From the NCBI GenBank assembly GCA_030745955.1, contig JASLNQ010000082.1, forward strand, positions 1 to 8,415: DNA of 8,415 nucleotides. Direction: 5' to 3'. The translations under genes and the position numbers were made by a program. The stretch's first letter is position 1. Each line of letters opens with the position of its first letter. Below are positions 1 to 7,016 of this stretch, piece after piece. The DNA is from Dehalococcoidia bacterium (GTDB lineage Bacteria; Chloroflexota; Dehalococcoidia; UBA1151; UBA1328). The notes beneath the pieces were generated by a model. That model was not told the DNA's origin and made no database searches. It was given only the letters and a program-made list of their open reading frames with translations.

Positions 1-41
1 GTCGGCCGTGCGGGCTGATCCCACCGGGTTCGCCAGCCGAC
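1..41. other. Inverted repeat at the left edge, possible end of an upstream unit
   Basis: GTCGGC (1-6) is the exact reverse complement of GCCGAC (36-41), giving a 6-bp stem with a 29-base loop. No T-run follows on the plus strand, so it is a weak candidate for a terminator of an upstream gene cut by the window edge. Short frames are open to the left edge on both strands, for example plus to a TAG at 102-104 and minus from an ATG at 55. They are too short to call as genes. Confidence 0.15.
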
Positions 42-78
42 AGCGTCCTCAGCATCGTCTATTTCCAAACTCGGTGTG

Positions 79-107
79 TTGACCGTCTTATTCGTGAATG
101 CTAGTTT
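79..107 (+). promoter_or_regulatory. Putative sigma70-type promoter for the M20 peptidase gene
   Basis: TTGACC at 79-84 is followed after exactly 17 bases by TAGTTT at 102-107. A TGC triplet (99-101) directly before the hexamer gives an extended -10 element. A transcript would begin near 114 and carry a leader of about 48 bases to the start codon at 162. The -10 hexamer matches the consensus at only three of six positions, so this rests on the good -35, the ideal spacing and the TGn. No other promoter in 1-161 looks better. Confidence 0.4.
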
Positions 108-161
108 CCGCTAAGCACGTCGAACGACAGTTTCCTCACCCGCCCCAACAAGGATCACGCC

Positions 162-1520
162 ATGCCTTCGCTGCAGAGCCTGCTGGACCAGGTTGAACTG
201 GCCACCAATGAGATTGTTGAACTCGAACAGGCCCTGGTCCGGATCCCGTCTGTGAATACCGGGTTCATGCCAACGGGCGGCGAAACCGCCGTGGCCGAAT
301 TCACTAAAAACTGGCTTGGCAACGAAGGTCTCGACTCCGAGATCCTCGCCCGTGACCCCGACCGCGGAAACATCATCTCGGTCTACCCGGGTGGTGACGA
401 CGACACCCGGTTGATGCTGATGTCGCACACCGACGTCGTCCCCGTTGAAGATGAAACTAAATGGGAATGGGAGCCGTTCGCCGCTGAAATTTCGGGTGGC
501 CGCGTCTACGGCCGTGGCGCATCCGACTGCAAGGCCCTGCTGACATGCCAGCTTATGGCGATGGCGATGATGAAACGGGCAGGCGTCCGATTGGATCACG
601 GTCTGCGCCTTGTCAGCGGTGCTGATGAAGAGCACGGTGGACGCTGGGGATTTGGCTGGCTTGCGGACAACCACCCGGAGTCGCTCAAATCCCAGTTCGC
701 CGTGAATGAGGGTGGCGGGACCCCGGTCGAAATTGGCAACACGCTCACGTACCTGCTCGGAACGGGCGAAAAGGGCCGGATGGAACTTCACATCACACTG
801 CGGGGCGAAAGTGCGCACGCGTCAGTGCCATGGACCGGCGTGAACGCCAGCTACCGCCTTTCTCGTGCGCTCGCCGCCATCGAGGGCTACCGCCCCGAAC
901 TCGATACTTCGCTCGACATCTTCAACCATGTCGGAAAGTTCGGTGTCGAGGAGAAACCCTCGCCGATGAACATCGACCGGCTGGTTGCCGAGTTGAACGA
1001 AACCTCGCCTCGGCTGGGGTCGCTGATGCGGGCGCTCTCCCGAATGGTCCTCACCCCGACGATGGTCTCGGGGGGCATCAAGTCGAACAGTGTACCCGAA
1101 GAGATAAAGCTGACCTGTGATATCCGTACGCTACCGTTCCAGGACGAAGCCTACGTGCGACGCCAGCTCGACCAGGCATTCGAGGGAATCGACGGCCTCG
1201 AATACGACATCGACTACATGTCGGTGCCCAATGCGTCGGAGTTCGAGACCGAGCTGACCGAATCGATCAAGAAAGCCCAGGCCGCGGCGGTTGGGCGAGA
1301 CGATATCCAGTGGATTCCGGCGATTAGCAACGGGTTCACCGATTCACGGTTCACCCGGAACCTCGGGATCATCACATACGGTTTCTCCGGTTCCCATCCG
1401 GACGACGACCCGATGCTCTCGCGGGCACACGGCACCAACGAATCGGTCGGAATAGCGTCACTCATCAGCGGCACCCGCAGCATGCTGGCGATCGCCTACG
1501 ATCTGTGTGGTGCGCGGTAA
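162..1520 (+). CDS. M20-family metallopeptidase / amidohydrolase (ArgE/DapE/ACY1/CPG2 type)
   Basis: This 452-residue protein is a probable di-zinc hydrolase of peptide or N-acyl amino acid bonds, cytoplasmic because no signal peptide is visible. The M20 signature is complete: HTD with His89 and Asp91, a GRGASDCK segment with bridging Asp122, ADEEHGG with the catalytic and ligand pair Glu156-Glu157, NEGGG with Glu183, and SRAHGTNES with His423 near the C-terminus. A lid or dimerisation domain sits between roughly residues 205 and 320, entered through the GESAHASVP segment usual in the family. The length is normal for M20. The ATG at 162 has AAGGA at 150-154, seven bases upstream. The substrate cannot be read from sequence: dipeptidase, acetylornithine deacetylase-like and carboxypeptidase-like roles are all possible. 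The next gene, a sulfatase, lies 151 bases downstream on the same strand and might be co-transcribed. Confidence 0.93.
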   Translation: MPSLQSLLDQVELATNEIVELEQALVRIPSVNTGFMPTGGETAVAEFTKNWLGNEGLDSEILARDPDRGNIISVYPGGDDDTRLMLMSHTDVVPVEDETKWEWEPFAAEISGGRVYGRGASDCKALLTCQLMAMAMMKRAGVRLDHGLRLVSGADEEHGGRWGFGWLADNHPESLKSQFAVNEGGGTPVEIGNTLTYLLGTGEKGRMELHITLRGESAHASVPWTGVNASYRLSRALAAIEGYRPELDTSLDIFNHVGKFGVEEKPSPMNIDRLVAELNETSPRLGSLMRALSRMVLTPTMVSGGIKSNSVPEEIKLTCDIRTLPFQDEAYVRRQLDQAFEGIDGLEYDIDYMSVPNASEFETELTESIKKAQAAAVGRDDIQWIPAISNGFTDSRFTRNLGIITYGFSGSHPDDDPMLSRAHGTNESVGIASLISGTRSMLAIAYDLCGAR

Positions 1521-1600
1521 ACAGGGAACTCGCGCCGCTGCCTACCGCTGCTTACCGATTTCGCTTTCAACGGCGTGACCACTCCGCAGCTATCGGGACA

Positions 1601-1606
1601 TAAAAT
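1601..1606 (+). promoter_or_regulatory. Possible -10 element upstream of the sulfatase gene
   Basis: TAAAAT at 1601-1606 matches the -10 consensus at five of six positions and lies 65 bases before the sulfatase start at 1672. The best -35-like hexamer, GTGACC at 1575-1580, is 20 bases away, which is longer than ideal. The 151-base gap (1521-1671) between the peptidase and the sulfatase otherwise holds no gene or clear terminator, so the sulfatase may have its own promoter as well as read-through transcription. Confidence 0.25.
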
Positions 1607-1671
1607 GGTTGCCGTCATCGAAACACCCACGTCCGGCGCACGTCCAGCTCTTACGGGAGTACGGGAAAATA

Positions 1672-3366
1672 ATGTCCAGCAACTCAACTCCAAACGTACT
1701 GTTCATCATGGCCGACCAGATGAAAGCCTCGATCCTGAAGATGTACTCAGAAATCGGAATCGAGGTGCCAGCACTCGAACGCCTGGCCGGCGAGGGAGTC
1801 AGGTTCGAGCACGCAATAACCCCACACCCGCTCTGCGTCCCCGCCAGGACGTCGGTAATGACCGGCCGGTACCCGCACTCGACCGGCTGCCGAAGGAACG
1901 AAACCCTGATGCCGGCGAACGAGCAGCATGCGTTTCGTATCTGGAAGGACAACAGTTTCGTAACCGGCCTGATCGGCAAAAACCACTGCTTTATTGAGCC
2001 TGATGACCTGGCACTTTTCGATGTGCGCTGCGAGGTTTCGCACCAGGGCCTGCCAAAAGGTACCTATGCCGGTGAAAATGTTGGAAACACCGGCATGGAG
2101 TGGCTGGTTCCCGAATCGGAGATCGACGCTGCGCACAAGGACCGGACGAAACTCAGGGAGAATGCTCAGAGTTCGCGTATTGCGTACAGGGTGTCAGATA
2201 ACCCCGAGGAGTACTTCGGGACTGCGGTGATCGCTGCCCAGACGGAAGAATTCCTCGACCGTTACTCACGTGGTGAATTCCCCCAGGGTTCGCAACCGAA
2301 AGGCGAATCCGGCCTCGATCCCTTCGCCCTCTGGGTCTCGTTCCCCGACCCGCACGAACCGTTCGAGGCCCCACGCCGCTATACCGACATGTTCCCGCCA
2401 GGAGAGGTGGTCATGCCGCCGCAACGTACCGACGAGTACACGGACGGCACGTCGCCCGAGCGCAACCGTGTGCTGGCAAGGATGATGCGGCAGACTGACG
2501 ATCTCGACGAGCACCGTCGCGGGGTGGTCAGCGTCTACCAGGCGATGACGAGGTTCGTCGACGACGCCATTTCGAGAATTCTCGACAAGCTCGACGAGCT
2601 GGGTCTGCGCGAGAACACGATCGTTGTTTTCACAGCCGATCACGGCGATTTCATGGGCGAGCATGGCATGGCGGTGAAGGGCGGTGTGTTCTACGACTGT
2701 CTTGTCCGGGTTCCGATGATCGTTTCCTGGCCGGGTGGTGGCGTGCCGCAGGGTGTGGTCGACAGTTCTATGACAAGCACACTGGATATTCTCCCGACGC
2801 TACTTGAGCTGCAAGGACTGGCATCGTTCGATGAAATCGGGGCAGGTTGGACCCGTGCAGGAACCGGGCACGCAGAAGGCAGATCGGCAGTACTGGACGA
2901 ATCCCAAACCCGCTACATGCAGGGACGTCCGCTTCCCACGGTTACTCCGGCTAACCCTCGCGCCGCCGCTTTCTCCGAGTACGGCACGGGCGGCCCACCG
3001 GTAACGCTGGAACTACTTGATGGACTTGAAGAGCCGTTCGGCTACAAGACCATTATCGACACCTTGTGGGCACGGGAAGCCGAAGGCCGCCGCAAGATGG
3101 TGAGGACCCGCGAGTGGAAATATGTGACTGATCCGATGGCGCGGGGCGCGACGCTGACATCGGGGTCCGATGGAGGGCCGGGAGATGTCGACGAACTTTA
3201 CGACCTCACCCGGGATCCGTGGGAGTTGAAAAACGTCGCACACCTGCCCGAGAACGCCGGGGTAGTTTCCGAGATGCGCTCTCTGCTTGCGGGGTGGATG
3301 ATCGACACCGAGGACCCGAGTCCTGTCGAGATACCCGATACGGTTGGCCGTGCAGCTCCACGGTGA
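1672..3366 (+). CDS. Type I (formylglycine-dependent) sulfatase
   Basis: This 564-residue sulfatase / alkaline phosphatase-superfamily hydrolase should cleave a sulfate (or possibly phosphonate) ester. The maturation motif is the Cys type: Cys55-Val-Pro-Ala-Arg59 followed by TSVMTGRYPHSTG, where Cys55 would be oxidised to formylglycine. Other expected residues are present: MADQ with Asp15-Gln16 as metal ligands, GKNH (Lys104, His106), FPDPHEP with His228, TADHGDFMGEHG with metal ligands Asp323 and His324, and Lys336 in the following VKGG. The C-terminal part ends with an ELYDLTRDPWELKN block typical of sulfatases. The same frame is open back to an ATG at 1609, but ATG 1672 is preferred because the family's N-terminal strand (PNVLFIMADQ) begins directly after it and GGGAG lies at 1655-1659. 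No signal peptide is seen, so the enzyme is probably cytoplasmic and acts on an imported small sulfate ester. No maturation enzyme is in the window. Confidence 0.93.
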   Translation: MSSNSTPNVLFIMADQMKASILKMYSEIGIEVPALERLAGEGVRFEHAITPHPLCVPARTSVMTGRYPHSTGCRRNETLMPANEQHAFRIWKDNSFVTGLIGKNHCFIEPDDLALFDVRCEVSHQGLPKGTYAGENVGNTGMEWLVPESEIDAAHKDRTKLRENAQSSRIAYRVSDNPEEYFGTAVIAAQTEEFLDRYSRGEFPQGSQPKGESGLDPFALWVSFPDPHEPFEAPRRYTDMFPPGEVVMPPQRTDEYTDGTSPERNRVLARMMRQTDDLDEHRRGVVSVYQAMTRFVDDAISRILDKLDELGLRENTIVVFTADHGDFMGEHGMAVKGGVFYDCLVRVPMIVSWPGGGVPQGVVDSSMTSTLDILPTLLELQGLASFDEIGAGWTRAGTGHAEGRSAVLDESQTRYMQGRPLPTVTPANPRAAAFSEYGTGGPPVTLELLDGLEEPFGYKTIIDTLWAREAEGRRKMVRTREWKYVTDPMARGATLTSGSDGGPGDVDELYDLTRDPWELKNVAHLPENAGVVSEMRSLLAGWMIDTEDPSPVEIPDTVGRAAPR

Positions 3367-3439
3367 TCGCACTCCCGCGCTGCACTGAATTCCGGTACGC
3401 TTTTACGGTTAAATTCAAGGATTCCCGCAACGGGTACGC

Positions 3440-3452
3440 GCGCTCTGAGCGC
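3440..3452 (+). other. Short perfect inverted repeat just before the lipoprotein ribosome binding site
   Basis: GCGCTC and GAGCGC flank a single T (3440-3452), able to form a five-bp stem with a three-base loop. It ends one base before the AGAGG at 3454-3458. A second small CCCG/CGGG hairpin lies at 3424-3434. These could be the remains of a sulfatase terminator or could modulate initiation of the next gene. No T-run follows either of them. Confidence 0.25.
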
Positions 3453-3467
3453 CAGAGGTCAGATTTG

Positions 3468-4127
3468 ATGAATCGATTCCGAACTTTCTCCAGGATGCAG
3501 GTCCTGGCAATTGCTGCACTGCTGGTAGCGCTCGTTGCGGTCGCCTGCGGTTCCGACGATTCGTCGGTCGTCTCAAGTGGCGGTGGTGGTGACGACGAGA
3601 ATCCGAAAGTCATACGGATGATCGAATCGACGAAGATCTTTACCGCGGACGATATGAAAGCGATTGGCTGGAAGTCACAGAGGGACTTCGTGCTGGAGTA
3701 CCCGGGAACTACCGCAGCCGAATGGGGATTTCTGAACACTAAGGAAGTCGGCGTCCTCATCTACGCAAGCGCGGACGACGCGAAGACGCTCGGTGTTACC
3801 GCCGCAGACGCCCAGACTTACCGCAGGCCAGAAGATGGACACGCGTCCGATGAAGGCGTCGATCGGATCTCGTGTCGCCATGCGCAGGGGCAGTCGGCTG
3901 TGAAGGCAAATACCGGTATCCCGTCCAAGTCCTTCTCAGCCTCTTACCTCGATCCTGAAATCGGCGAGGTCGACGATATCGCAGGCGTAACTTGCCCGAA
4001 CCGTTTCCCGACATACAACGATTACGTCGTGATCGGAAACATGGTCGTGATGTGCGAGGGTGACGGTCGTAACTTGCTTGAGCCGTCCACCAACTGCAAA
4101 GACCTGGAGAAGTGGCTGACGAAGTAG
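3468..4127 (+). CDS. Putative secreted lipoprotein of unknown function, four-cysteine C-terminal domain
   Basis: I do not recognise the family. The 219-residue product starts with a basic N-region (residues 1-9), a hydrophobic core (11-26) and a lipobox ending AVAC, with the lipidated Cys at 27. A flexible acidic/Ser/Gly linker follows (about 28-46). The mature protein is therefore expected on the outer face of the cytoplasmic membrane. The C-terminal half has Cys136, Cys176, Cys196 and Cys210, an even number that could form two disulfides. It also contains a conserved-looking stretch around residues 176-210 (CPNRFPTYNDY, then MCEGDGRNLLEPSTNC). ATG 3468 is chosen because AGAGG (3454-3458) is nine bases upstream and the lipoprotein signal begins there. 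The frame is open back into the sulfatase gene, but that part has no signal and overlaps real coding sequence. It lies 101 bases after the sulfatase and converges on the MBOAT gene with a 36-base gap. A substrate-binding or envelope-stress role would be a guess. Confidence 0.85.
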   Translation: MNRFRTFSRMQVLAIAALLVALVAVACGSDDSSVVSSGGGGDDENPKVIRMIESTKIFTADDMKAIGWKSQRDFVLEYPGTTAAEWGFLNTKEVGVLIYASADDAKTLGVTAADAQTYRRPEDGHASDEGVDRISCRHAQGQSAVKANTGIPSKSFSASYLDPEIGEVDDIAGVTCPNRFPTYNDYVVIGNMVVMCEGDGRNLLEPSTNCKDLEKWLTK

Positions 4128-4163
4128 TCGGCCTGGTCAGGTACTAATCGGGTAAGAAATCGG

Positions 4164-5558
4164 CTAAAACCGGAAGTAAATAAACTCGGTCGATACATCG
4201 GCCCGTAACAACAGGATCCCGATAAATGACGTGAGTGTGAGTGCGGTTACAGCGACCGTCCAGCTCACGTCAACTCGCGTCCAGGGCCTGGCGAACCGGG
4301 GCAGATCGACCAGTCCGTGCAGCCACAGAGGCAGCGAGTAGAGCAGGGCGGTGGCGCCGAGTGTCGCCGCAAGCCGGACGTCGTGGCTCTCCCCGAACAT
4401 GTTCTCCCCGATAAACGCGAGATCGGCCTCCCGGAACAGCGCCCAGCCTGCCCATATCAATACAGCGGCAAGCAGCGCGCTCAAAGGTTTGACTGCCACG
4501 CGCACATTTGAACTGATGTTCAGCAGCCGGGCACCCCGCCACAGCAGGATCAAGCCGGCGTGGAACAACCCCCAGGCCACGAAGTTCCAGGCGGCACCGT
4601 GCCACAAACCCCCGAGCACGAACACGATCACGATGTTGAAAACGGTTCTGCGGCCACCAAGCCGGTTGCCACCGAGTGGAATGTAGACGTAGTCGCGCAG
4701 CCACGTTGACAGCGTGATATGCCAGCGTCGCCAGAAATCTGTGGGCGACGACGCCAGCCATGGGTGCCGGAAGTTGAGCGATAGATCTATTCCCAGCAAA
4801 CGTGCCGATCCGCGCGCTATATCGGTGTACCCGGAGAAGTCGGCAAAAATCTGAATCCCAAAGGCGAACACGCCGACCCACAGCATGGCCGCACCCGGCT
4901 GCGCAGTCGAAAAGATGTTGTCGACGATCTGCCCAACGTTGTCGGCGATGACCAGTTTTTTGAATAAACCCCACACCAGCAAAGACAGGCCCGAGGCGGT
5001 CCGCTCGGGGTCGAACCGGCGTGGTCGTTCGAACTGGGGCAGCAGGTTTGCAGCCCGTTCGATCGGACCCGCGACCAATTGCGGAAAGAAGCCGATGAAC
5101 AGGGCGGTGTCGATGAAATCCCGACGGGCGTGGGTGCGTTCCATAAACACATCGATCACGTATCCCAGCGACTGGAACGTGTAGAACGAAATACCGACCG
5201 GCAGGATGATCTGCAGTGTCGAGTCGAAGCTGGCCAGCCCAACCGTATCCAGCGCAGAAGCGAAGTTATCGACGAAGAAGCTGGCGTACTTGAAAAAACC
5301 AAGGGCCCCCAGCGAAACCACCACAGCCAGCACCAGGTATCGCCGGGCGTTTTCCCGATCGCCCGCAATAGCGCGCGCTGCCCCGTAGTTCACGATCGTG
5401 TAGCCACCGAGTAGCAACGCCATCCTGGGATCGACCCACGCGTAAAACACGTAGCTGGCGGTCAACAGCAGCACGTTTTGCCCACGCCGCGGCAACCACC
5501 AGTAAGCGCCAAAGACCACCGCCAACAGCACCGCGTATTCGAACGACTGAAGCGTCAC
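4164..5558 (-). CDS. MBOAT-family membrane O-acyltransferase (AlgI/DltB-like)
   Basis: This 464-residue polytopic protein should move acyl (probably acetyl) groups across the membrane to a partner protein or an extracytoplasmic glycan. The N-terminus (QSFEYAVLLAVVFGAYWWLP), the FWRRWHITLSTWLRDYVYIPLGGNR block (about residues 275-299) and GGLWHGAAWNF with the invariant MBOAT His320 are diagnostic of the AlgI branch. The protein ends in FIYFRF, as AlgI relatives commonly do. The start is taken as GTG at 5558, because family members begin just before the QSFE/NSFE motif and because this GTG overlaps the TGA of the upstream SGNH gene (GTGA, 5558-5555). A G-rich stretch lies just upstream. An in-frame start at 5588 would add ten residues inside the upstream gene and is less likely. 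The overlap indicates translational coupling with the SGNH partner. Confidence 0.93.
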   Translation of the reverse strand: MTLQSFEYAVLLAVVFGAYWWLPRRGQNVLLLTASYVFYAWVDPRMALLLGGYTIVNYGAARAIAGDRENARRYLVLAVVVSLGALGFFKYASFFVDNFASALDTVGLASFDSTLQIILPVGISFYTFQSLGYVIDVFMERTHARRDFIDTALFIGFFPQLVAGPIERAANLLPQFERPRRFDPERTASGLSLLVWGLFKKLVIADNVGQIVDNIFSTAQPGAAMLWVGVFAFGIQIFADFSGYTDIARGSARLLGIDLSLNFRHPWLASSPTDFWRRWHITLSTWLRDYVYIPLGGNRLGGRRTVFNIVIVFVLGGLWHGAAWNFVAWGLFHAGLILLWRGARLLNISSNVRVAVKPLSALLAAVLIWAGWALFREADLAFIGENMFGESHDVRLAATLGATALLYSLPLWLHGLVDLPRFARPWTRVDVSWTVAVTALTLTSFIGILLLRADVSTEFIYFRF

Positions 5559-6586
5559 GGGCCTGCACCCCCGCCCGAGAGCAGCCACTCTCCGAAAAAC
5601 TCGGTGTAATGGGTGCGGAACCGGTGCTTCAGGTGATACCCGTCGTAGTACATCCCGGCGTCGATCCCGGGGTGCCCGGTCATGTCGATGTACCGGGTGC
5701 CACTTGCCACCAGGTAGCTCGCCAGATCATCTGAGTACTCGGCCAAATTGTCCGGCTCGTTTGGCACACCGTTGTCCTTTGGCCGGGCCGAAACTCGAAC
5801 GACGACGAGGTCGATTGCCAGTTCCCGGGCCTGCTCCACCAGCTGGGGGAGGAAAGAGTTCTCGACCGCCGCCGCAAACGCCCCGTGAAACTTCGGTTGC
5901 TGGATGTTCCGGTCCTGGTCCCGCCGGTTGGCGAACGCAAACACCCGGTCTGCCTCCACACTGGCTTCGTCCCGGTCCATCCCGGTGATGAACGCACCGG
6001 CCGACTCCACGGGACCGCGACTGGACGGAGACGATTCGGCGAGCGGATAGATTGCAGAAAACGCTCGCCCGATCCTGCCACCAACGCCACTCGCTCTCTC
6101 CAGTTCCGCCTCCTTCACACCTGCATCAGTGTGGGAAAGACGCTCAAGGAGAGACCGGTCGGAGGCTCCTGTGAACGAAATCGGCCGCGTGATCAGGTCG
6201 TCGTGAAAGAATACGAACACGGTCCGGGGTCGATGTGATCCACCACCGATTACGTTCTTGAGCTGGAGGTACCAGATACCCGGCCCCGTGCCAACGACCG
6301 CAAGCGAAGCGGTCCGCAAGCCGGTGAGACCGGCAAGGTGTTCGGGATCAATTCGTGTATCGAGAAGCGAGTTCCCGAGGAACACGATCTCCGGTGCGGC
6401 CGCTTCGAACTGGTCGACCGCCGACCGGTCAAACGGTTCTACGTCACGCCCACGACCGAGGAACGCCGGTACCACAAGCACGACAACCAGCATCGCGGCC
6501 AGCAGCAGCAGTGCGCGGCGTCTTCCGCGTCTTGGGGAGTTCGTCCCGGGCTCGTCTGCGAAATTACGGTCGGGTGCGGGCATCAT
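5555..6586 (-). CDS. Membrane-anchored SGNH-like protein, partner of the MBOAT acyltransferase
   Basis: From the ATG at 6586 the product has 343 residues. A basic Arg-rich stretch is followed by one membrane segment (about 24-42), then an extracytoplasmic domain. It carries a GNS motif with likely nucleophile Ser73 (FLGNSLLDTRID) and, near the C-terminus, YYDGYHLKHRF with Asp315 and His318, a DxxH dyad. This N-terminal Ser and C-terminal DxxH order is that of DltD and classical SGNH hydrolases. AlgX/AlgJ have the D/H motif first and the Ser later. Together with the overlapping MBOAT gene it should complete O-acyl transfer onto a polysaccharide or cell-surface polymer. The start is uncertain: the frame continues upstream to ATG 6619 and GTG 6673. 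ATG 6586 or 6583 fits the promoter at 6629-6657 and leaves a short cytoplasmic tail, though no strong ribosome binding site is seen. ATG 6619 would be nearly leaderless. Confidence 0.82.
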   Translation of the reverse strand: MMPAPDRNFADEPGTNSPRRGRRRALLLLAAMLVVVLVVPAFLGRGRDVEPFDRSAVDQFEAAAPEIVFLGNSLLDTRIDPEHLAGLTGLRTASLAVVGTGPGIWYLQLKNVIGGGSHRPRTVFVFFHDDLITRPISFTGASDRSLLERLSHTDAGVKEAELERASGVGGRIGRAFSAIYPLAESSPSSRGPVESAGAFITGMDRDEASVEADRVFAFANRRDQDRNIQQPKFHGAFAAAVENSFLPQLVEQARELAIDLVVVRVSARPKDNGVPNEPDNLAEYSDDLASYLVASGTRYIDMTGHPGIDAGMYYDGYHLKHRFRTHYTEFFGEWLLSGGGAGP

Positions 6587-6628
6587 GTGGCGAAAGTGTA
6601 TTACCTTGTGGTCGTGCATCCTACGTGC

Positions 6629-6657
6629 ATCAAATGGGTGTGTAGATTTTTCAGCAA
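6629..6657 (-). promoter_or_regulatory. Putative promoter of the SGNH-MBOAT operon
   Basis: Read on the minus strand, TTGCTG (6657-6652) and TTTGAT (6634-6629) are separated by exactly 17 bases. They match the -35 and -10 consensus at three and four of six positions. Transcription would start near 6622, about 36 bases before ATG 6586 and only three before ATG 6619. It sits in the divergent gap shared with the DUF1059-like gene, for which I see no convincing promoter of its own. Confidence 0.35.
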
Positions 6658-6685
6658 TTCGATATCGCAACACTTAGAGGTCGCC

Positions 6686-6913
6686 ATGCCACTTTCAATC
6701 TCCTGCCGCGCAATGGGCTCGCCAACCTGCGACGCTGTGATCACCGGAAGTACCATCGAGGAAATTCTCGAGGGAATTGTCGATCACGAAGTCGAGGTTC
6801 ACGGAGCGTCACGTGAGGAACTCCTGACCGAAGAAATGCAGAATCGGTTCAGGTCGGCCATTCTCCAGGCCGGACGCCCGGCAGACACAAGAAGTCAATC
6901 GTTCGATACCTGA
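6686..6913 (+). CDS. Small DUF1059-like protein
   Basis: This 75-residue cytoplasmic protein resembles the DUF1059 family, whose function is unknown. The recognisable pattern is a short N-terminal strand with Cys7, a second Cys at 15 in a PTCDAV segment, a GSTIEEILEGIVDHEVEVHG helix region with His34 and His39, then a helical C-terminal part. The two Cys and two His could bind a metal, but this is inference. ATG 6686 is chosen because AGAGG (6676-6680) lies five bases upstream and the family N-terminus begins there. The same frame is open upstream to 6338, but that stretch is antisense to the SGNH gene. The last dozen residues are polar and probably disordered. It is transcribed divergently from the SGNH-MBOAT operon. 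Confidence 0.82.
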   Translation: MPLSISCRAMGSPTCDAVITGSTIEEILEGIVDHEVEVHGASREELLTEEMQNRFRSAILQAGRPADTRSQSFDT

Positions 6914-6938
6914 TCCGCTCATCCCCGTCGTTTCCGTC

Positions 6939-6969
6939 CGGTTCGTGGGCTAAACTCACGCCCGAACCG
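6939..6969 (+). terminator. Strong hairpin, possible terminator of the DUF1059-like gene or leader element of the aldolase gene
   Basis: Positions 6939-6950 and 6960-6969 form a ten-bp stem (CGGTTC plus GGGC pairing with GCCC plus GAACCG) with a two-base bulge on the left arm and a nine-base loop, TAAACTCAC. It lies 25 bases after the DUF1059-like stop codon. The following bases, ATTGTCCTTCC, are only modestly T-rich, so intrinsic termination is not certain. A protein-binding site or attenuator for the aldolase gene, which starts 47 bases on, is the alternative. Confidence 0.45.
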
Positions 6970-7016
6970 ATTGTCCTTCCAGGGCAATAAACATAAACGC
7001 GAAAGGAACGGACGAC

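Noticed and set aside
1..41. Possible partial tRNA suggested by GGGTTCG and terminal pairing
   Set aside because: No proper T-arm, anticodon arm or CCA-side acceptor pairing can be built from these bases.
1..55. Minus-strand start at ATG 55 reading MLRTLSAGEPGG to the left edge, faintly like a chorismate synthase N-terminus
   Set aside because: Only 18 codons are visible and the diagnostic GESHG motif is absent. A plus-strand frame is open over the same bases too, so no call is justified.
1609..1671. Longer N-terminus for the sulfatase starting at ATG 1609
   Set aside because: The extra 21 residues are not family-like, and the ATG at 1672 directly precedes the conserved N-terminal strand and has a Shine-Dalgarno-like GGGAG upstream.
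1590..1979. Minus-strand open frame of 129 codons across the sulfatase start
   Set aside because: It is antisense to conserved sulfatase coding sequence and has no recognisable domain. The same reasoning removes the other long frames overlapping the main genes, for example 111-818 minus, 4270-4974 minus and 6258-6677 plus.
3219..3467. Longer N-terminus for the lipoprotein, overlapping the sulfatase
   Set aside because: It would bury the lipoprotein signal peptide in the middle of the protein, and it overlaps a well-supported gene. The ATG at 3468 has a good ribosome binding site.
6338..6685. Upstream extension of the DUF1059-like frame
   Set aside because: It is antisense to the SGNH gene and Cys/Arg-rich in a shadow-frame manner; the family N-terminus begins at 6686.
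6971..6999. TTGTCC ... TAAACG as a promoter for the aldolase gene
   Set aside because: Transcription would start at about 7006, inside the GAAAGGA ribosome binding site, so the transcript would lack its own Shine-Dalgarno.
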